Assembly: GCF_002723835.1 (NCBI RefSeq) | Contig: NZ_BEWG01000115.1 | Span: 62,001 to 126,000 of the forward strand | DNA: 64,000 bases | Direction: 5' to 3' | Origin: Mycobacterium sp. shizuoka-1 | Lineage (GTDB): Bacteria > Actinomycetota > Actinomycetes > Mycobacteriales > Mycobacteriaceae | Shown here: positions 17,687 to 26,237 of the stretch, piece after piece | Position numbering within the stretch: position 1 is the first letter of the stretch | Layout: each line of letters begins with the position of its first letter | The notes under the pieces: model-generated | The model's input: the letters and a program-made list of their open reading frames with translations, nothing else | Told to the model about the DNA's origin: nothing | Databases searched by the model: none | Program-made: the position numbers and the translations under genes

Positions 17687-20302
17687 CTACTGCATCTGCC
17701 CGAACGGACGGGCCACCAAGGCCGCCAGCTCGTCGCGGCTGGTGGTGCCGGTCTTGTTCATGGCCCGCAGAACATGACTCTCGATGGTGCGCACCGACAG
17801 CGTCAGACGTTCGGCGATCGCTCGGTTGGCCAATCCCTGGCCGATCAGCATCGCGATCTCCCGCTCGCGTTCGGTCAACGGCAGGGGCTCGGCGGCTTGC
17901 CGCAGAGCGGGAGTGACCAGGCCGCACCGCAGCGCCAACGCCTCGGCCCGGGTCGAGCAGCTCAGCGCCGACCCGCGTTGGTTGTGGCGCCGGTAGACCA
18001 GTGCGGCGTGCGCCGCGGCGTCGACTGCGGCGATCGGATCGCCGATTACCTCGAAGCCGTCGGACACCGCAGCCAGTTCGTCGGCGTCGCCGTCGCGCAG
18101 GGCCGCGGCGAACCGGGCCGCCAGGCCGACCCGCGGTCCCTCCACGAGGGATTCCAGCTCGGCCAATCTCGCTGCCCGGGTGCGATCCCCGAACTGGGTG
18201 GCCGTCTGCAGACACAGCACCTCGGCTGCGAATTGACCGTCGCCGGCAGCGCGTTCGGCAGCGGACAGACATCCCGCCACCGCCTCGCTGATCGCGCCCT
18301 GGCCGGCGGCCACCCACGCGCGAGCCAGACTCCGCTCGTAGTCGAGTGACCGGAACGGCCGCCGGACACTGTCGAGTTCGGCGAGCACGGCGGCCGCCGC
18401 GTCGGCATCGCCGTGCATCGCGAGCGCGGTCACCAGTGGGACGCTGTAGCGAAACGCCCATCCCATCGCGTGGCCGGCGGCGGACAGTCCGACGGTGGCG
18501 TGCCGGAGTAGTCGACACGCCGCGTCGAGTCGTCCCGCACCGAGCTCGGCGCGGCCGGTCACCGCGCCGCCCAGCAATTGCGCTTCGCCGGGAAGATCGG
18601 CGGCTTGTCGTCCGACGTCCTGCGCCACTGCGGTGGCGTCCCGCACCCGGCCGGCGAGCAGCAATGCCGTCAGGTGGGCGTCGGCGATGTTGAACCGCAT
18701 CTGAGGGGCGTCGAATCGGCGGGTCGCGGCCAGGTAACCGGACTCGGCGCGGGCCTCCGCTTCGCCGGTCTGGCCGGCCTCGCCCGAGATCGCGGTCAGC
18801 GCCCACCCGATCTCGGCGCCGACGACCGGGGGCAACTCGGCGAGGTCCAGTCCGCGCGCGGACTGCCCGGCGGCTCGGGGATTGTCGGTGGCGAAGTGAT
18901 ACACCGCGGCGAAGGCGTCCAGGTAGGTACGCGCAGCCGGCGGGGCGACACCGGACGCCTCGTCGAGGATCTGCTTGGCGCGCTGCGGATCGCCCAGTGC
19001 CCAGAGCATGTTGCTGGCGCGCAGGAAGGCCAGGCGCGCCAGGTCGTCCTCGGAGAGGTCACCGGCGGCCACCTCGGTGAGGACGGCATCGGCCTCCTGG
19101 CCGCGAGACAGCCAGGACAGGGCATGTGCGCGAACAAAATTCGGCTCCGGGCCGGCGCCCGCAGCGACCGCCGCCTCGGCAAGGCGATCGGCGAGGCGCA
19201 GGTCTGCCAGCCAGACTGCGCCGTGCGCAGCCTGCACGAGCAGATCCATGTCGGGCGGTAGATCGGACTCGATGCTCAACGCCGCCTGCTTGACCACACT
19301 CCGGATGTCGCTGCGGTCAACGGATCGGGCCAGCTCGGCCGCGACCAGTCCCCGCAACCGGCGTAACCGGGTCACTGACGCGCGGCGGCGGCGCACCTCG
19401 CTGTACATCGGATGGGCCACCCGGACGTGCACTGTGCCGCCGGCGGGTTCGAGTGTGACCAGCCCGCGGGTCTCCGCCTCCTCGATCGCGGCGGGATCGG
19501 CGATGTGCATGAGGGTGTCCAGATCGATCGGCTCGGCGACGGCGAGGATGTCGATCACGTCGCCGACCGGCATCGCCAGCGTGCCGATCCGCGATTCGAC
19601 CAATCCCACCAGGTCGGCGGGCAGCGCCGGGTCGCCGCTCCAGTGCCAGGTGTCGCGTCGCTGGGTGAGCCGGCCGTCGGTGACCTCCTGCTCGACGATG
19701 TTGCGCAGGTACAGCGCATTACCACCGGTCAGCTGCCAAAGCCGTTGGGAAGAGGCCGGTTCGATGGATCCGTTGAGAGTCGCCGACAACACCGCGGTGG
19801 TCTCGTCCGGCGTCAGCGGCGCAAGCTCGAGACGGTCGAATCGGCCGGCAGTCCAGATCTCCTGCAGCGCGGGCGGAATCGGCTCGCCGTCCCGGACGGT
19901 GAGCAACACCGTGGCCACGTTCCGTTGCACGAGCTGATGGACGACGAAGATGGACAGCTCGTCGAGTAGGTGGGCATCGTCGACGGCCAGCACGACCCGC
20001 GCACCGGGGGCGGCCAGGGAATCGAGCACCCCCCGGATCAGCTGGACGGTCTCGGACGCGCCGGGCCGGGTCCAGGCGGTGAAGGCACCCAACGGAATCG
20101 AGCGCGCCGAGGACGCCCCCACGACCCACCGGATCTCGAACCCCCGCGACGTGGCGAAACTCAAGGCCTCGCGGGCGATTCTGGTCTTACCGACACCCGC
20201 CGCGCCCGACACGACAACGCCGGCCACGTCCGGTGCCGCGATCGCGGACTCGATCGCCTTCATCTGCCCGGTGCGGCCGATCAGAGGCCACGACAACCGC
20301 AT
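17687..20302 (-). CDS. LuxR-family large ATP-binding regulator (LAL/MalT-like)
   Basis: An 871-residue protein. The N-terminus carries an AAA ATPase with Walker A GAAGVGKT (about residue 38) and Walker B VVLAVDDAH; the middle is helical, TPR-like; the last 65 residues form a LuxR helix-turn-helix (LTEREREIAMLIGQGLANR, then SVRTIESHVLRAM). Such LAL proteins bind ATP and an effector and activate transcription. The gene lies 21 bp downstream of the P450 gene on the same strand, so it is probably the last gene of that operon and a candidate for autoregulating it. Confidence 0.9.
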   Translation of the reverse strand: MRLSWPLIGRTGQMKAIESAIAAPDVAGVVVSGAAGVGKTRIAREALSFATSRGFEIRWVVGASSARSIPLGAFTAWTRPGASETVQLIRGVLDSLAAPGARVVLAVDDAHLLDELSIFVVHQLVQRNVATVLLTVRDGEPIPPALQEIWTAGRFDRLELAPLTPDETTAVLSATLNGSIEPASSQRLWQLTGGNALYLRNIVEQEVTDGRLTQRRDTWHWSGDPALPADLVGLVESRIGTLAMPVGDVIDILAVAEPIDLDTLMHIADPAAIEEAETRGLVTLEPAGGTVHVRVAHPMYSEVRRRRASVTRLRRLRGLVAAELARSVDRSDIRSVVKQAALSIESDLPPDMDLLVQAAHGAVWLADLRLADRLAEAAVAAGAGPEPNFVRAHALSWLSRGQEADAVLTEVAAGDLSEDDLARLAFLRASNMLWALGDPQRAKQILDEASGVAPPAARTYLDAFAAVYHFATDNPRAAGQSARGLDLAELPPVVGAEIGWALTAISGEAGQTGEAEARAESGYLAATRRFDAPQMRFNIADAHLTALLLAGRVRDATAVAQDVGRQAADLPGEAQLLGGAVTGRAELGAGRLDAACRLLRHATVGLSAAGHAMGWAFRYSVPLVTALAMHGDADAAAAVLAELDSVRRPFRSLDYERSLARAWVAAGQGAISEAVAGCLSAAERAAGDGQFAAEVLCLQTATQFGDRTRAARLAELESLVEGPRVGLAARFAAALRDGDADELAAVSDGFEVIGDPIAAVDAAAHAALVYRRHNQRGSALSCSTRAEALALRCGLVTPALRQAAEPLPLTEREREIAMLIGQGLANRAIAERLTLSVRTIESHVLRAMNKTGTTSRDELAALVARPFGQMQ

Positions 20303-20323
20303 TCTGAAAATCGTAGCGGTGCG

Positions 20324-21586
20324 CTAGTCGTCGATCGAGGCAAAATCGACCCACAGATGCCGCGGCCCGCGGAACACCTGATTGTGCCGGTACGGTGGCG
20401 GGTCGACGACGAGCCGGGGGGAGCGGACGCGGCGCAGGAAGATCTCCAGGGCGATGTTGATCTCCAGTCGCGCAAGCGGCCCGCCGAAGCAGGTGTGGAT
20501 GCCGCTGCCGAAACCGAGGTGCTCGTTGTCCTCGCGCAGCGGATCGAACCGGTCCGGGTTCTCGAATCGGCGGGGGTCGCGATTGGCCGCCGCCCACACC
20601 AGAAACACCGCCGATCCGGCCGGGATGCGCGTTCCGCCGATCTCGATGTCCGCGGTGGCCCACCGGCTCGGGAAGAACTGCACCGCCCCCTGCAGTCGCT
20701 GCACCTCTTCGATGGTCCGCGGGATCAGGTCGGGGTTGTTGGCCACCAGGTCCCACGCCCCCTGGTTGCGCAATAGGGTCATCACGCAGTTGCTGATGGT
20801 GTTCACCGTCGAGTCGTGGCCGGCGACCAACAGCAGCATAGCGTTGGACTCTGCCACCGGTTTCGACACCGGGCCGTCGGGACCGTCGTCGTGCAATGCC
20901 GCCGACAACAGACCCGGCTGCGGTTCACGGCTCAGGCGGTCGACGAGATCGTGGACGTAGGAACCCAATTCGGCCATGCTCGCGGCGGCCTTGGCGGCGG
21001 CGGCCCGTCCCTCTTCGGTGTGCGCCTCGGGTCCCACGTCGGCGCCCTGCATGAAATCGGTGACGAGTGCGTGGAATTTCGGCTCGTCGGCCATCGGCGC
21101 ACCCAGCACCCGGAAGATCACCGACACCGGGATCGGGTAGGAGAAGTCCTCGACGACGTCCATCCGAGTTCCACCGCGCGCCTTGACCTTGTCGAGCAGT
21201 CCGTTGGCCAGGTCGGCGACCATGGCGGCCATGTTCGGAATCAGATCGGGGGTGTGCGGCGGGCCGAAATGCCGCATGAACTGCCTACGCATCCGGTCGT
21301 GCTCGGGCGGGTCGGAGACGAGCATGCTCAAGTCACGCGCCTGGGCGGTTTCCGTCTCGTCGAGTTGGGTGAGCTTCTCGCCGAACAGACCCGACGGGCT
21401 GCGGCTGATGTCGGAGCTGATCCGCGGGTCATGCGACAGCGCAACCGCTTCCGGATAGCCGGTGACCACGTAGGTGTGCTCCGAAACCTTGGCGACCGGT
21501 GTCTTGCGCAGTTCTTCGAAATAGGGGTACGGGTTCGGGCGGTTCTCGAATTTCATCGCCTCTGCCCAGGCGGTTGCGGCATCCAT
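20324..21586 (-). CDS. Cytochrome P450 monooxygenase
   Basis: A 420-residue P450. The heme loop FGSGIHTCFGGPLARLE puts the thiolate ligand at Cys366. The I-helix oxygen-binding motif is LLVAGHDSTVN. An ExxR pair sits in the K-helix region (PRTIEEVQRL). As a soluble bacterial class I P450 it needs a ferredoxin and a reductase, and both are encoded immediately upstream on the same strand (13 bp from the reductase stop). The CYP family number and the substrate cannot be read from the sequence. Confidence 0.95.
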   Translation of the reverse strand: MDAATAWAEAMKFENRPNPYPYFEELRKTPVAKVSEHTYVVTGYPEAVALSHDPRISSDISRSPSGLFGEKLTQLDETETAQARDLSMLVSDPPEHDRMRRQFMRHFGPPHTPDLIPNMAAMVADLANGLLDKVKARGGTRMDVVEDFSYPIPVSVIFRVLGAPMADEPKFHALVTDFMQGADVGPEAHTEEGRAAAAKAAASMAELGSYVHDLVDRLSREPQPGLLSAALHDDGPDGPVSKPVAESNAMLLLVAGHDSTVNTISNCVMTLLRNQGAWDLVANNPDLIPRTIEEVQRLQGAVQFFPSRWATADIEIGGTRIPAGSAVFLVWAAANRDPRRFENPDRFDPLREDNEHLGFGSGIHTCFGGPLARLEINIALEIFLRRVRSPRLVVDPPPYRHNQVFRGPRHLWVDFASIDD

Positions 21587-21599
21587 GCGGGGGCCTTCC

Positions 21600-23009
21600 T
21601 CAGCCGCGCGGCCGGAACTCGGCGCTGCGCTCGGTCGGGTTGTGTCCGGTGAGTATCACGTCGGGGTTGCCGGCGGGCTCACGCGGATCGGGGAACCGGG
21701 CGGGCACCACCTCGGCATCCACCGGCCGGTCGTAACCCGGCGGCGGCGGGGGGAACGGCGCCGACTTCTCGATCAAAGACGCGTAGTACGGCAGCCACTT
21801 GCCATGGTTGAAGGTGACGGCGCCGACGATGCGACCCCGCTTGCCGTAGGCGGCGGCGAACCGCCGTTCGGACGGGGACCCCTGGGTGAAGACGATCTGG
21901 TCGCCGTAGGAGCACACCCCGACGCTTTTGATGTTGACCCCGAACTGCCCCGACCAGAATGACGGCAGCGGTAGGTGCGGCACCCGGCCGACTTCCAGGT
22001 TGATCATGTTGTTGGCGGCCACCTGGGCGCCGAAAACAGCGTTGTCCCAATGCTCTTGGGACATGAACTCGTAGTCGTAGAGCACATGCGGGGCTCTGGC
22101 GACGTCGCCGGCGACAAAGATGTGGTCGGTGACGACGCCGTTGATGTCGAATGCTCGGCAGCCGGCGTCGCAGCCGACGCCCCACTGCCCGGCGGCCAGG
22201 CCGGCTCCCTCGAGCCATTCCACGTTGCGAATCGAGCCCAACGAGGCGACCACCACGTCGACGTCGAGAACCGTACCGTCGGACAGGTGTGCGCGACGGA
22301 CCTTGCCGCCGTCGCCCTCCAGTGACTCGACGGCGACGCCGGTGCGCAGGTCTACCCCGGCATCGCGCATCATGCCTGCCGCGATCTCACTGATCACGCC
22401 GCCCAGGGCGCCCATCAGCGGTCCTCTGCCGCGTTCGGCCACGGTCACCGGCAGGTCCAGATCCCGGCACACCGAGGCGATTTCAGAGCCGACGAAGCCC
22501 GAGCCCACCACCAGAACACGCCGGGGGCGAGCCTTCAGCGCGGCGGCCAGGCCGGCAGCGTCCTCCACCGTTCGCACGGTGAACACGCCGTGCAGCGCCC
22601 CCTCGGCCGGGTTCGGCCAGGGCCGGGCCCGGGTTCCGGTGGCGATCAGCAGCCGGTCGTATTCGACGTCTTCTCCGTTGGCCAGTTTGACCACGTGGTT
22701 GAGCCGGTCGAGGCTGACCGCGGCCACCCCGAGCTTCCAGGTGGCGTCCACCCGTCGCAGCCGCGGCAGCTTGGTGTGGTCGGCCGGCACCCAGCCCTTG
22801 AGCACCTGCTTGGACAGCGGCGGACGATCGTAGGGCTCGTGCGGTTCGTCACCGATGATGGTCAGTGATCCGTTGAACCCCTTCTCCCGCAATGCCTCCG
22901 CCGCACGCAGACCGGCCAGCGAAGCACCCACGATGGCGATCCTGCCCTCGGCGCGGAACTTGCGGACCACCTCGTCGAGCGAGTACGTCCCGCTTCCCCC
23001 GGCGGTCAC
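21600..23009 (-). CDS. NAD(P)H-dependent ferredoxin reductase, FAD-containing
   Basis: 469 residues from the GTG at 23009, which overlaps the ferredoxin stop (GTGA). An FAD motif IVGASLAGLRAAEALRE lies near the start; GDEPHEPYDRPPLSK is the classic signature of P450/dioxygenase-type ferredoxin reductases; the NAD(P) motif VVGSGFVGSEIA follows around residue 165; FVAGDVAR is the second FAD motif; a C-terminal reductase domain ends the protein. It should transfer electrons from NAD(P)H to the neighbouring ferredoxin for the P450. Confidence 0.92.
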   Translation of the reverse strand: MTAGGSGTYSLDEVVRKFRAEGRIAIVGASLAGLRAAEALREKGFNGSLTIIGDEPHEPYDRPPLSKQVLKGWVPADHTKLPRLRRVDATWKLGVAAVSLDRLNHVVKLANGEDVEYDRLLIATGTRARPWPNPAEGALHGVFTVRTVEDAAGLAAALKARPRRVLVVGSGFVGSEIASVCRDLDLPVTVAERGRGPLMGALGGVISEIAAGMMRDAGVDLRTGVAVESLEGDGGKVRRAHLSDGTVLDVDVVVASLGSIRNVEWLEGAGLAAGQWGVGCDAGCRAFDINGVVTDHIFVAGDVARAPHVLYDYEFMSQEHWDNAVFGAQVAANNMINLEVGRVPHLPLPSFWSGQFGVNIKSVGVCSYGDQIVFTQGSPSERRFAAAYGKRGRIVGAVTFNHGKWLPYYASLIEKSAPFPPPPPGYDRPVDAEVVPARFPDPREPAGNPDVILTGHNPTERSAEFRPRG

Positions 23010-23233
23010 AGGGTGTCCCGGTCGGCGGGCGGATCGATCTCCAGGATGATCGCCTGCACCGGGCAGGACGCCGCCGCACGCAATACCTGCTGGCGTTGCG
23101 ACTCGTCCGGGTTGGGGTTGTAGGCCAAGGCTTCCTCGCCCACGAGCTGGAGCACCTCCGGTGCCAATGGCACGCACTGGGCGTAGCCCTGGCACTTGTT
23201 GAGATCGACCACGAGCCGCATGAGCGCAGACAT
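23006..23233 (-). CDS. [3Fe-4S]-type ferredoxin (P450 redox partner)
   Basis: 75 residues from ATG 23233 (MSALMRLVVDLNK). The alternative ATG at 23221 removes four residues. The cluster motif is CQGYAQC with a later CP (ASCPVQAI), leaving three cysteines in the spacing expected for a 3Fe-4S cluster. The residue between the first two cysteines that is often His in CxxHxxC ferredoxins is Tyr here. The stop overlaps the reductase GTG, so the two are translationally coupled. It is the first gene of the P450 operon. Confidence 0.9.
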   Translation of the reverse strand: MSALMRLVVDLNKCQGYAQCVPLAPEVLQLVGEEALAYNPNPDESQRQQVLRAAASCPVQAIILEIDPPADRDTL

Positions 23234-23242
23234 TAGACCCGC

Positions 23243-23266
23243 GTGAAGCGCCAAGGGGCGCTTTAC
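23243..23266. terminator. Short hairpin between haemophore-like gene and P450 operon
   Basis: GTGAAGCGCC (23243-23252) and GGCGCTTTAC (23257-23266) can form a 10-bp stem with one mismatch and an AAGG loop. It lies after the haemophore-like stop and just upstream of the ferredoxin start, so it may end transcription from the former. An operator role for the ferredoxin promoter cannot be excluded. Confidence 0.4.
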
Positions 23267-23279
23267 GTTGACGGGTCGG

Positions 23280-23660
23280 TTAAATGACGCCGGCTATTTC
23301 CGCCTTCAACGGGATGTTGCAGCGGTTGCGCAGGTCGACCCCGGGCTGGCGGATGGCGGCGAGCTCGTCGCGCACCTGGGGGTTGTCGGCGAGGTACGCC
23401 TGCGTGCGCTGCTTGGCGTCGGCCTTCGACAGCCCCTGCAGACCGGTCAGGAAGTCGTTGACGTCGGGATGGGTGAACAGATACGTCGTCATCGACGCCG
23501 AGACACCGGTCATCACCGCGGTCACGTCGCCTGCGGTGCAGCCCGGAATCGGGTCCGCGTTCGCGGCCGTCGTCACGCCGAGCGCGATGCCGCCGGTGAC
23601 GAGGCCCACCGCGACGGTGCGACCGACAAGACGACCGAGAAAACGACGTGCAGACGTCAT
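23280..23660 (-). CDS. Secreted haem-binding (haemophore-type) protein
   Basis: A 126-residue exported protein. A Sec signal peptide covers about residues 1-36 (basic MTSARRFLGRLVGR, hydrophobic core, ANADP cleavage region). The mature part, CTAGDVTAVMTGVSASMTTYL then HPDVNDFLTGLQGLSK, matches the mycobacterial haemophore fold (Rv0203-like, PF16525 type), with two cysteines (CTAG and RNRC) placed to form a disulfide. The family binds haem outside the cell. Proximity to a P450 operon is suggestive only. It is divergent from the small secreted protein gene. Confidence 0.8.
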   Translation of the reverse strand: MTSARRFLGRLVGRTVAVGLVTGGIALGVTTAANADPIPGCTAGDVTAVMTGVSASMTTYLFTHPDVNDFLTGLQGLSKADAKQRTQAYLADNPQVRDELAAIRQPGVDLRNRCNIPLKAEIAGVI

Positions 23661-23700
23661 GCTGCTCCTAAGTTCTGGGGTGCTGGGAAGTCTAGCTGGG

Positions 23701-23706
23701 TACGAT
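23701..23706 (+). promoter_or_regulatory. Likely -10 element (TACGAT) for the small secreted protein gene
   Basis: TACGAT fits the mycobacterial housekeeping -10 pattern TANNNT and lies 26 bp before the ATG at 23733. No convincing -35 is seen, which is usual for these promoters. A TAGACT on the opposite strand (23689-23694) could serve the divergent haemophore-like gene. Confidence 0.4.
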
Positions 23707-23732
23707 TGCGCAAACCGACGTAAAGGACAGCT

Positions 23733-23996
23733 ATGCCACGGATACGCCAGTTGCTGCTAGTGCCCGCCCTCGGGATCGGCGTTGTGGCCGCGGTGCTGTC
23801 CGCGCCCATCGCCGCTGCCGACGACCAGCCGAATCCGTCGCCGCTGCCGCAGTGCGAAACGTTCGACGGCAGTTCGGTCGCGGGCGGGCAGACCACCGAG
23901 TGCGAGACTCCCGGCAACGTCCAGCTGAACTCGACGCCGCAGCAGTACCCCGGCGAGGAGGGCTTCTACGGGTTCCCGGCCTTCGGATTCTGGTGA
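23733..23996 (+). CDS. Small secreted protein of unknown function
   Basis: 87 residues with a Sec signal peptide (basic MPRIRQ, hydrophobic LLLVPALGIGVVAAVLSAP, cleavage near AIAAADDQ). The mature part of about 55 residues is Pro/Gln/Gly-rich, has two cysteines (QCETF and ECETP) that could pair, and ends in the aromatic FYGFPAFGFW. No known domain is recognisable. Its TGA overlaps the GTG of the epoxide hydrolase gene, so translation of the two is probably coupled. Confidence 0.75.
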   Translation: MPRIRQLLLVPALGIGVVAAVLSAPIAAADDQPNPSPLPQCETFDGSSVAGGQTTECETPGNVQLNSTPQQYPGEEGFYGFPAFGFW

Positions 23997-25087
23997 TCCG
24001 GCCGTTCCGTATCGCGGTACCCGACGAGGCCGTGACCGATCTGCGTGACCGGCTCGCCCGTACCCGGTGGCCCGATCGGGAGTGCGTCGACGACTGGAGC
24101 CAGGGCATTCCGCTGGATTACACCCGCGATCTCGCCACCTACTGGGCCGACGAGTACGACTGGCGGCAGCGCGAAGCCGCGCTCAACCGGTTCGATCAGT
24201 ACGTCACCGAGATCGACGGCGTGAACCTTCATTTCATCCATCAGCGCTCGTCGAACCCCGATGCGCTCCCGCTGGTGATCACCCACGGCTGGCCCGGGTC
24301 GGTGGTCGAGTTCAGCAAGGTGATCGAGCCGCTGACGCAGGATTTCCACGTGGTGTGCCCGTCGCTGCCGGGCTACGGATTCTCCGGCAAGCCGACCTCC
24401 ACCGGCTGGGGGATCGAGAAGATCGCCCTCGCCTGGGACGCGCTGATGTCGCGGCTGGGCTATCAGCGGTACGGCGCCCAGGGCGGCGACTGGGGTGCGG
24501 CGGTGACCACCCAGATCGGCCGCAACGGCGGTAACTGCATCGGTATCCACACCAACATGCCGGTGGCCTTCCCGAGTGGCCCGCTCACCGATCCCACCCA
24601 GGAGGAGAAGGACGCACTGGCCGCCGGCGAGTACTACGCGAACTGGGATTCGGGCTACTCCAAGCAGCAGTCCACCCGGCCCCAGACGCTTGGTTACGGG
24701 TTGGCCGATTCCCCGGTCGGCCAGCTGGCCTGGATCATGGAGAAGTTCTGGGCGTGGACCGACTGCGACGGGCATCCGGAGAACGTGCTCAGCCGGGACG
24801 AACTGCTGGACAACGTGATGATCTATTGGGTCACGAATTCCGCGACGTCGTCGGCGCGGCTGTACTGGGAGAGCTTCCGCTTCTTCGGGGCGCAGGGCAG
24901 GGTGGAGCTTCCCACCGGGATCGCGCGGTTCCCGAAGGAGATCATGCGGCCGCCACGCAGCTGGTGCGAGAACGCCTACAACGTCACCCGCTGGACGGAC
25001 ATGCCGCGCGGCGGGCATTTCGGGGCGTTCGAGCAGCCGGAGTTGTACGTCGAGGACGTGCGGGCGTTCTTCGCCACGCTGCGCTGA
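23993..25087 (+). CDS. Epoxide hydrolase (EHN-domain, alpha/beta fold)
   Basis: 364 residues from GTG 23993. The first 110 residues are the epoxide hydrolase N-terminal (EHN) domain (IRPFRIAVPDEAVTDLRDRL, WADEYDWRQREAALN). The core has HGWPGS near residue 98, nucleophile Asp166 in GGDWG and catalytic His342 in GGHFGAFE. The family opens epoxides to diols through an alkyl-enzyme ester. The start overlaps the stop of the small secreted protein. The 3' end is 3 bp from the convergent tetR. Confidence 0.9.
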   Translation: MIRPFRIAVPDEAVTDLRDRLARTRWPDRECVDDWSQGIPLDYTRDLATYWADEYDWRQREAALNRFDQYVTEIDGVNLHFIHQRSSNPDALPLVITHGWPGSVVEFSKVIEPLTQDFHVVCPSLPGYGFSGKPTSTGWGIEKIALAWDALMSRLGYQRYGAQGGDWGAAVTTQIGRNGGNCIGIHTNMPVAFPSGPLTDPTQEEKDALAAGEYYANWDSGYSKQQSTRPQTLGYGLADSPVGQLAWIMEKFWAWTDCDGHPENVLSRDELLDNVMIYWVTNSATSSARLYWESFRFFGAQGRVELPTGIARFPKEIMRPPRSWCENAYNVTRWTDMPRGGHFGAFEQPELYVEDVRAFFATLR

Positions 25088-25090
25088 GGT

Positions 25091-25741
25091 TCAGCGCCGC
25101 TGCGCGGCCTCGGCGAGTGCGGCCGGGATGCCCGGCACCCGTGCGATGGCGTCCAGCAGGGCATGGGCTCCTGAGTCGGCCATGTGGTCGGCATCCACCG
25201 ACGGGTCGAGCACCCGCTGGCGGCACAGCTCGAAGGTGAACGCCAGCCAGGCGTAGACGATGACCCGCAGGTCACGCTCGACCTTGGAGTCCAGGTCGCC
25301 GCGTACCACGTCGGTGATCGCGGCCATGATCCGCTGCATCTGACGCTCGTTGTCCACGTCGTCGATGCCCCGCAGCACCGGATCGGTGCGGCCCATCCCG
25401 ATGTAGGCGGCCCACGCGCCGTGCGGATGCTCCTCGTCGTAGCGGATGTAGGCCGCCACGCCGGCGCGCAGCCGCTCGAACAGGGTGGCGCCGTCGGCCG
25501 CGGGGGTGTTGGTGGCGTCGAACAGGCGCTCGCTCTCGGCCCGCACCACCGCGGCGAAGAACGCCCGCTTGTCGGGAAAGTAGTGGTACATCAGCGCTCG
25601 GGAGACTCCGGCGCGCTCGGCGATCTCGTCGATGCGGACCTCGTCGTAGGGGCGCTGGCCGAACACCTCGGCGCCCAGGGCGAGCAGCTCGCTGCGCCGG
25701 TCGTCGGGCGACAGGCGGCGGCGGGCGGGCGGTACCGGCAT
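25091..25741 (-). CDS. TetR-family transcriptional regulator
   Basis: 216 residues from ATG 25741. The N-terminal helix-turn-helix is clear: YDEVRIDEIAERAGVSRALMYHYFPDKRAFF. The rest is the variable all-helical ligand domain. It is divergent from the SnoaL-like gene across 49 bp and convergent with the epoxide hydrolase gene, so it likely represses itself and the SnoaL-like gene. The ligand is unknown. Confidence 0.92.
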   Translation of the reverse strand: MPVPPARRRLSPDDRRSELLALGAEVFGQRPYDEVRIDEIAERAGVSRALMYHYFPDKRAFFAAVVRAESERLFDATNTPAADGATLFERLRAGVAAYIRYDEEHPHGAWAAYIGMGRTDPVLRGIDDVDNERQMQRIMAAITDVVRGDLDSKVERDLRVIVYAWLAFTFELCRQRVLDPSVDADHMADSGAHALLDAIARVPGIPAALAEAAQRR

Positions 25742-25790
25742 GCGGACATACTGACACAGGTACAACAGGCCAAGCCGCGGGGAGGAACCG

Positions 25791-26237
25791 ATGATCACCG
25801 ACGAATTATGCCGGCGCCGGCTCGACGTCATCAAAGAACACATGGACACCGAGGTGACCAAGGAATTCGACCGCACCCTGTCCACCTTCAACGGCCACCC
25901 TCGGTACGAGATCATCCCGACCAAGCAGGTCTTCGACGGTGATGACGAGGTGATGACCTACTACCTGACCACGCGCACCGCGTTCCCCGACCAGCGCCAC
26001 GAGAACGCCCGCTTTCACGTCACCGATGACGCGGTGATCGTCGAGTTCGATCTGCTGGGAACCAATCTCGGCGAGTTCTACGGGCTGCCGCCGACCGGTA
26101 AGTCGTTCCGGGTACCGGTCATCGCCGTGTTCTCGTTCGACGGTGACCGAATCACCAACGAACGCATCTACTTCGACGCCGCGACACTGGTCAACCAGAT
26201 CGGCCGTGGCGAGCTACTGAGCCTGCTGGGCAATTAG
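25791..26237 (+). CDS. SnoaL/NTF2-like protein
   Basis: A 148-residue protein of the cone-like NTF2/SnoaL fold (predicted ester cyclase or ketosteroid-isomerase-like). Supporting segments are the N-terminal helix ITDELCRRRLDVIKEHMD, then DDAVIVEFDLLGTNLG and PPTGKSFRVPVIAVFSFDGD, the usual beta-sheet of the fold. The ATG at 25791 follows GGGGAGGAA. It is divergent from tetR and overlaps the pcd stop by 4 bp at its 3' end. Whether it is enzymatic cannot be told. Confidence 0.8.
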   Translation: MITDELCRRRLDVIKEHMDTEVTKEFDRTLSTFNGHPRYEIIPTKQVFDGDDEVMTYYLTTRTAFPDQRHENARFHVTDDAVIVEFDLLGTNLGEFYGLPPTGKSFRVPVIAVFSFDGDRITNERIYFDAATLVNQIGRGELLSLLGN

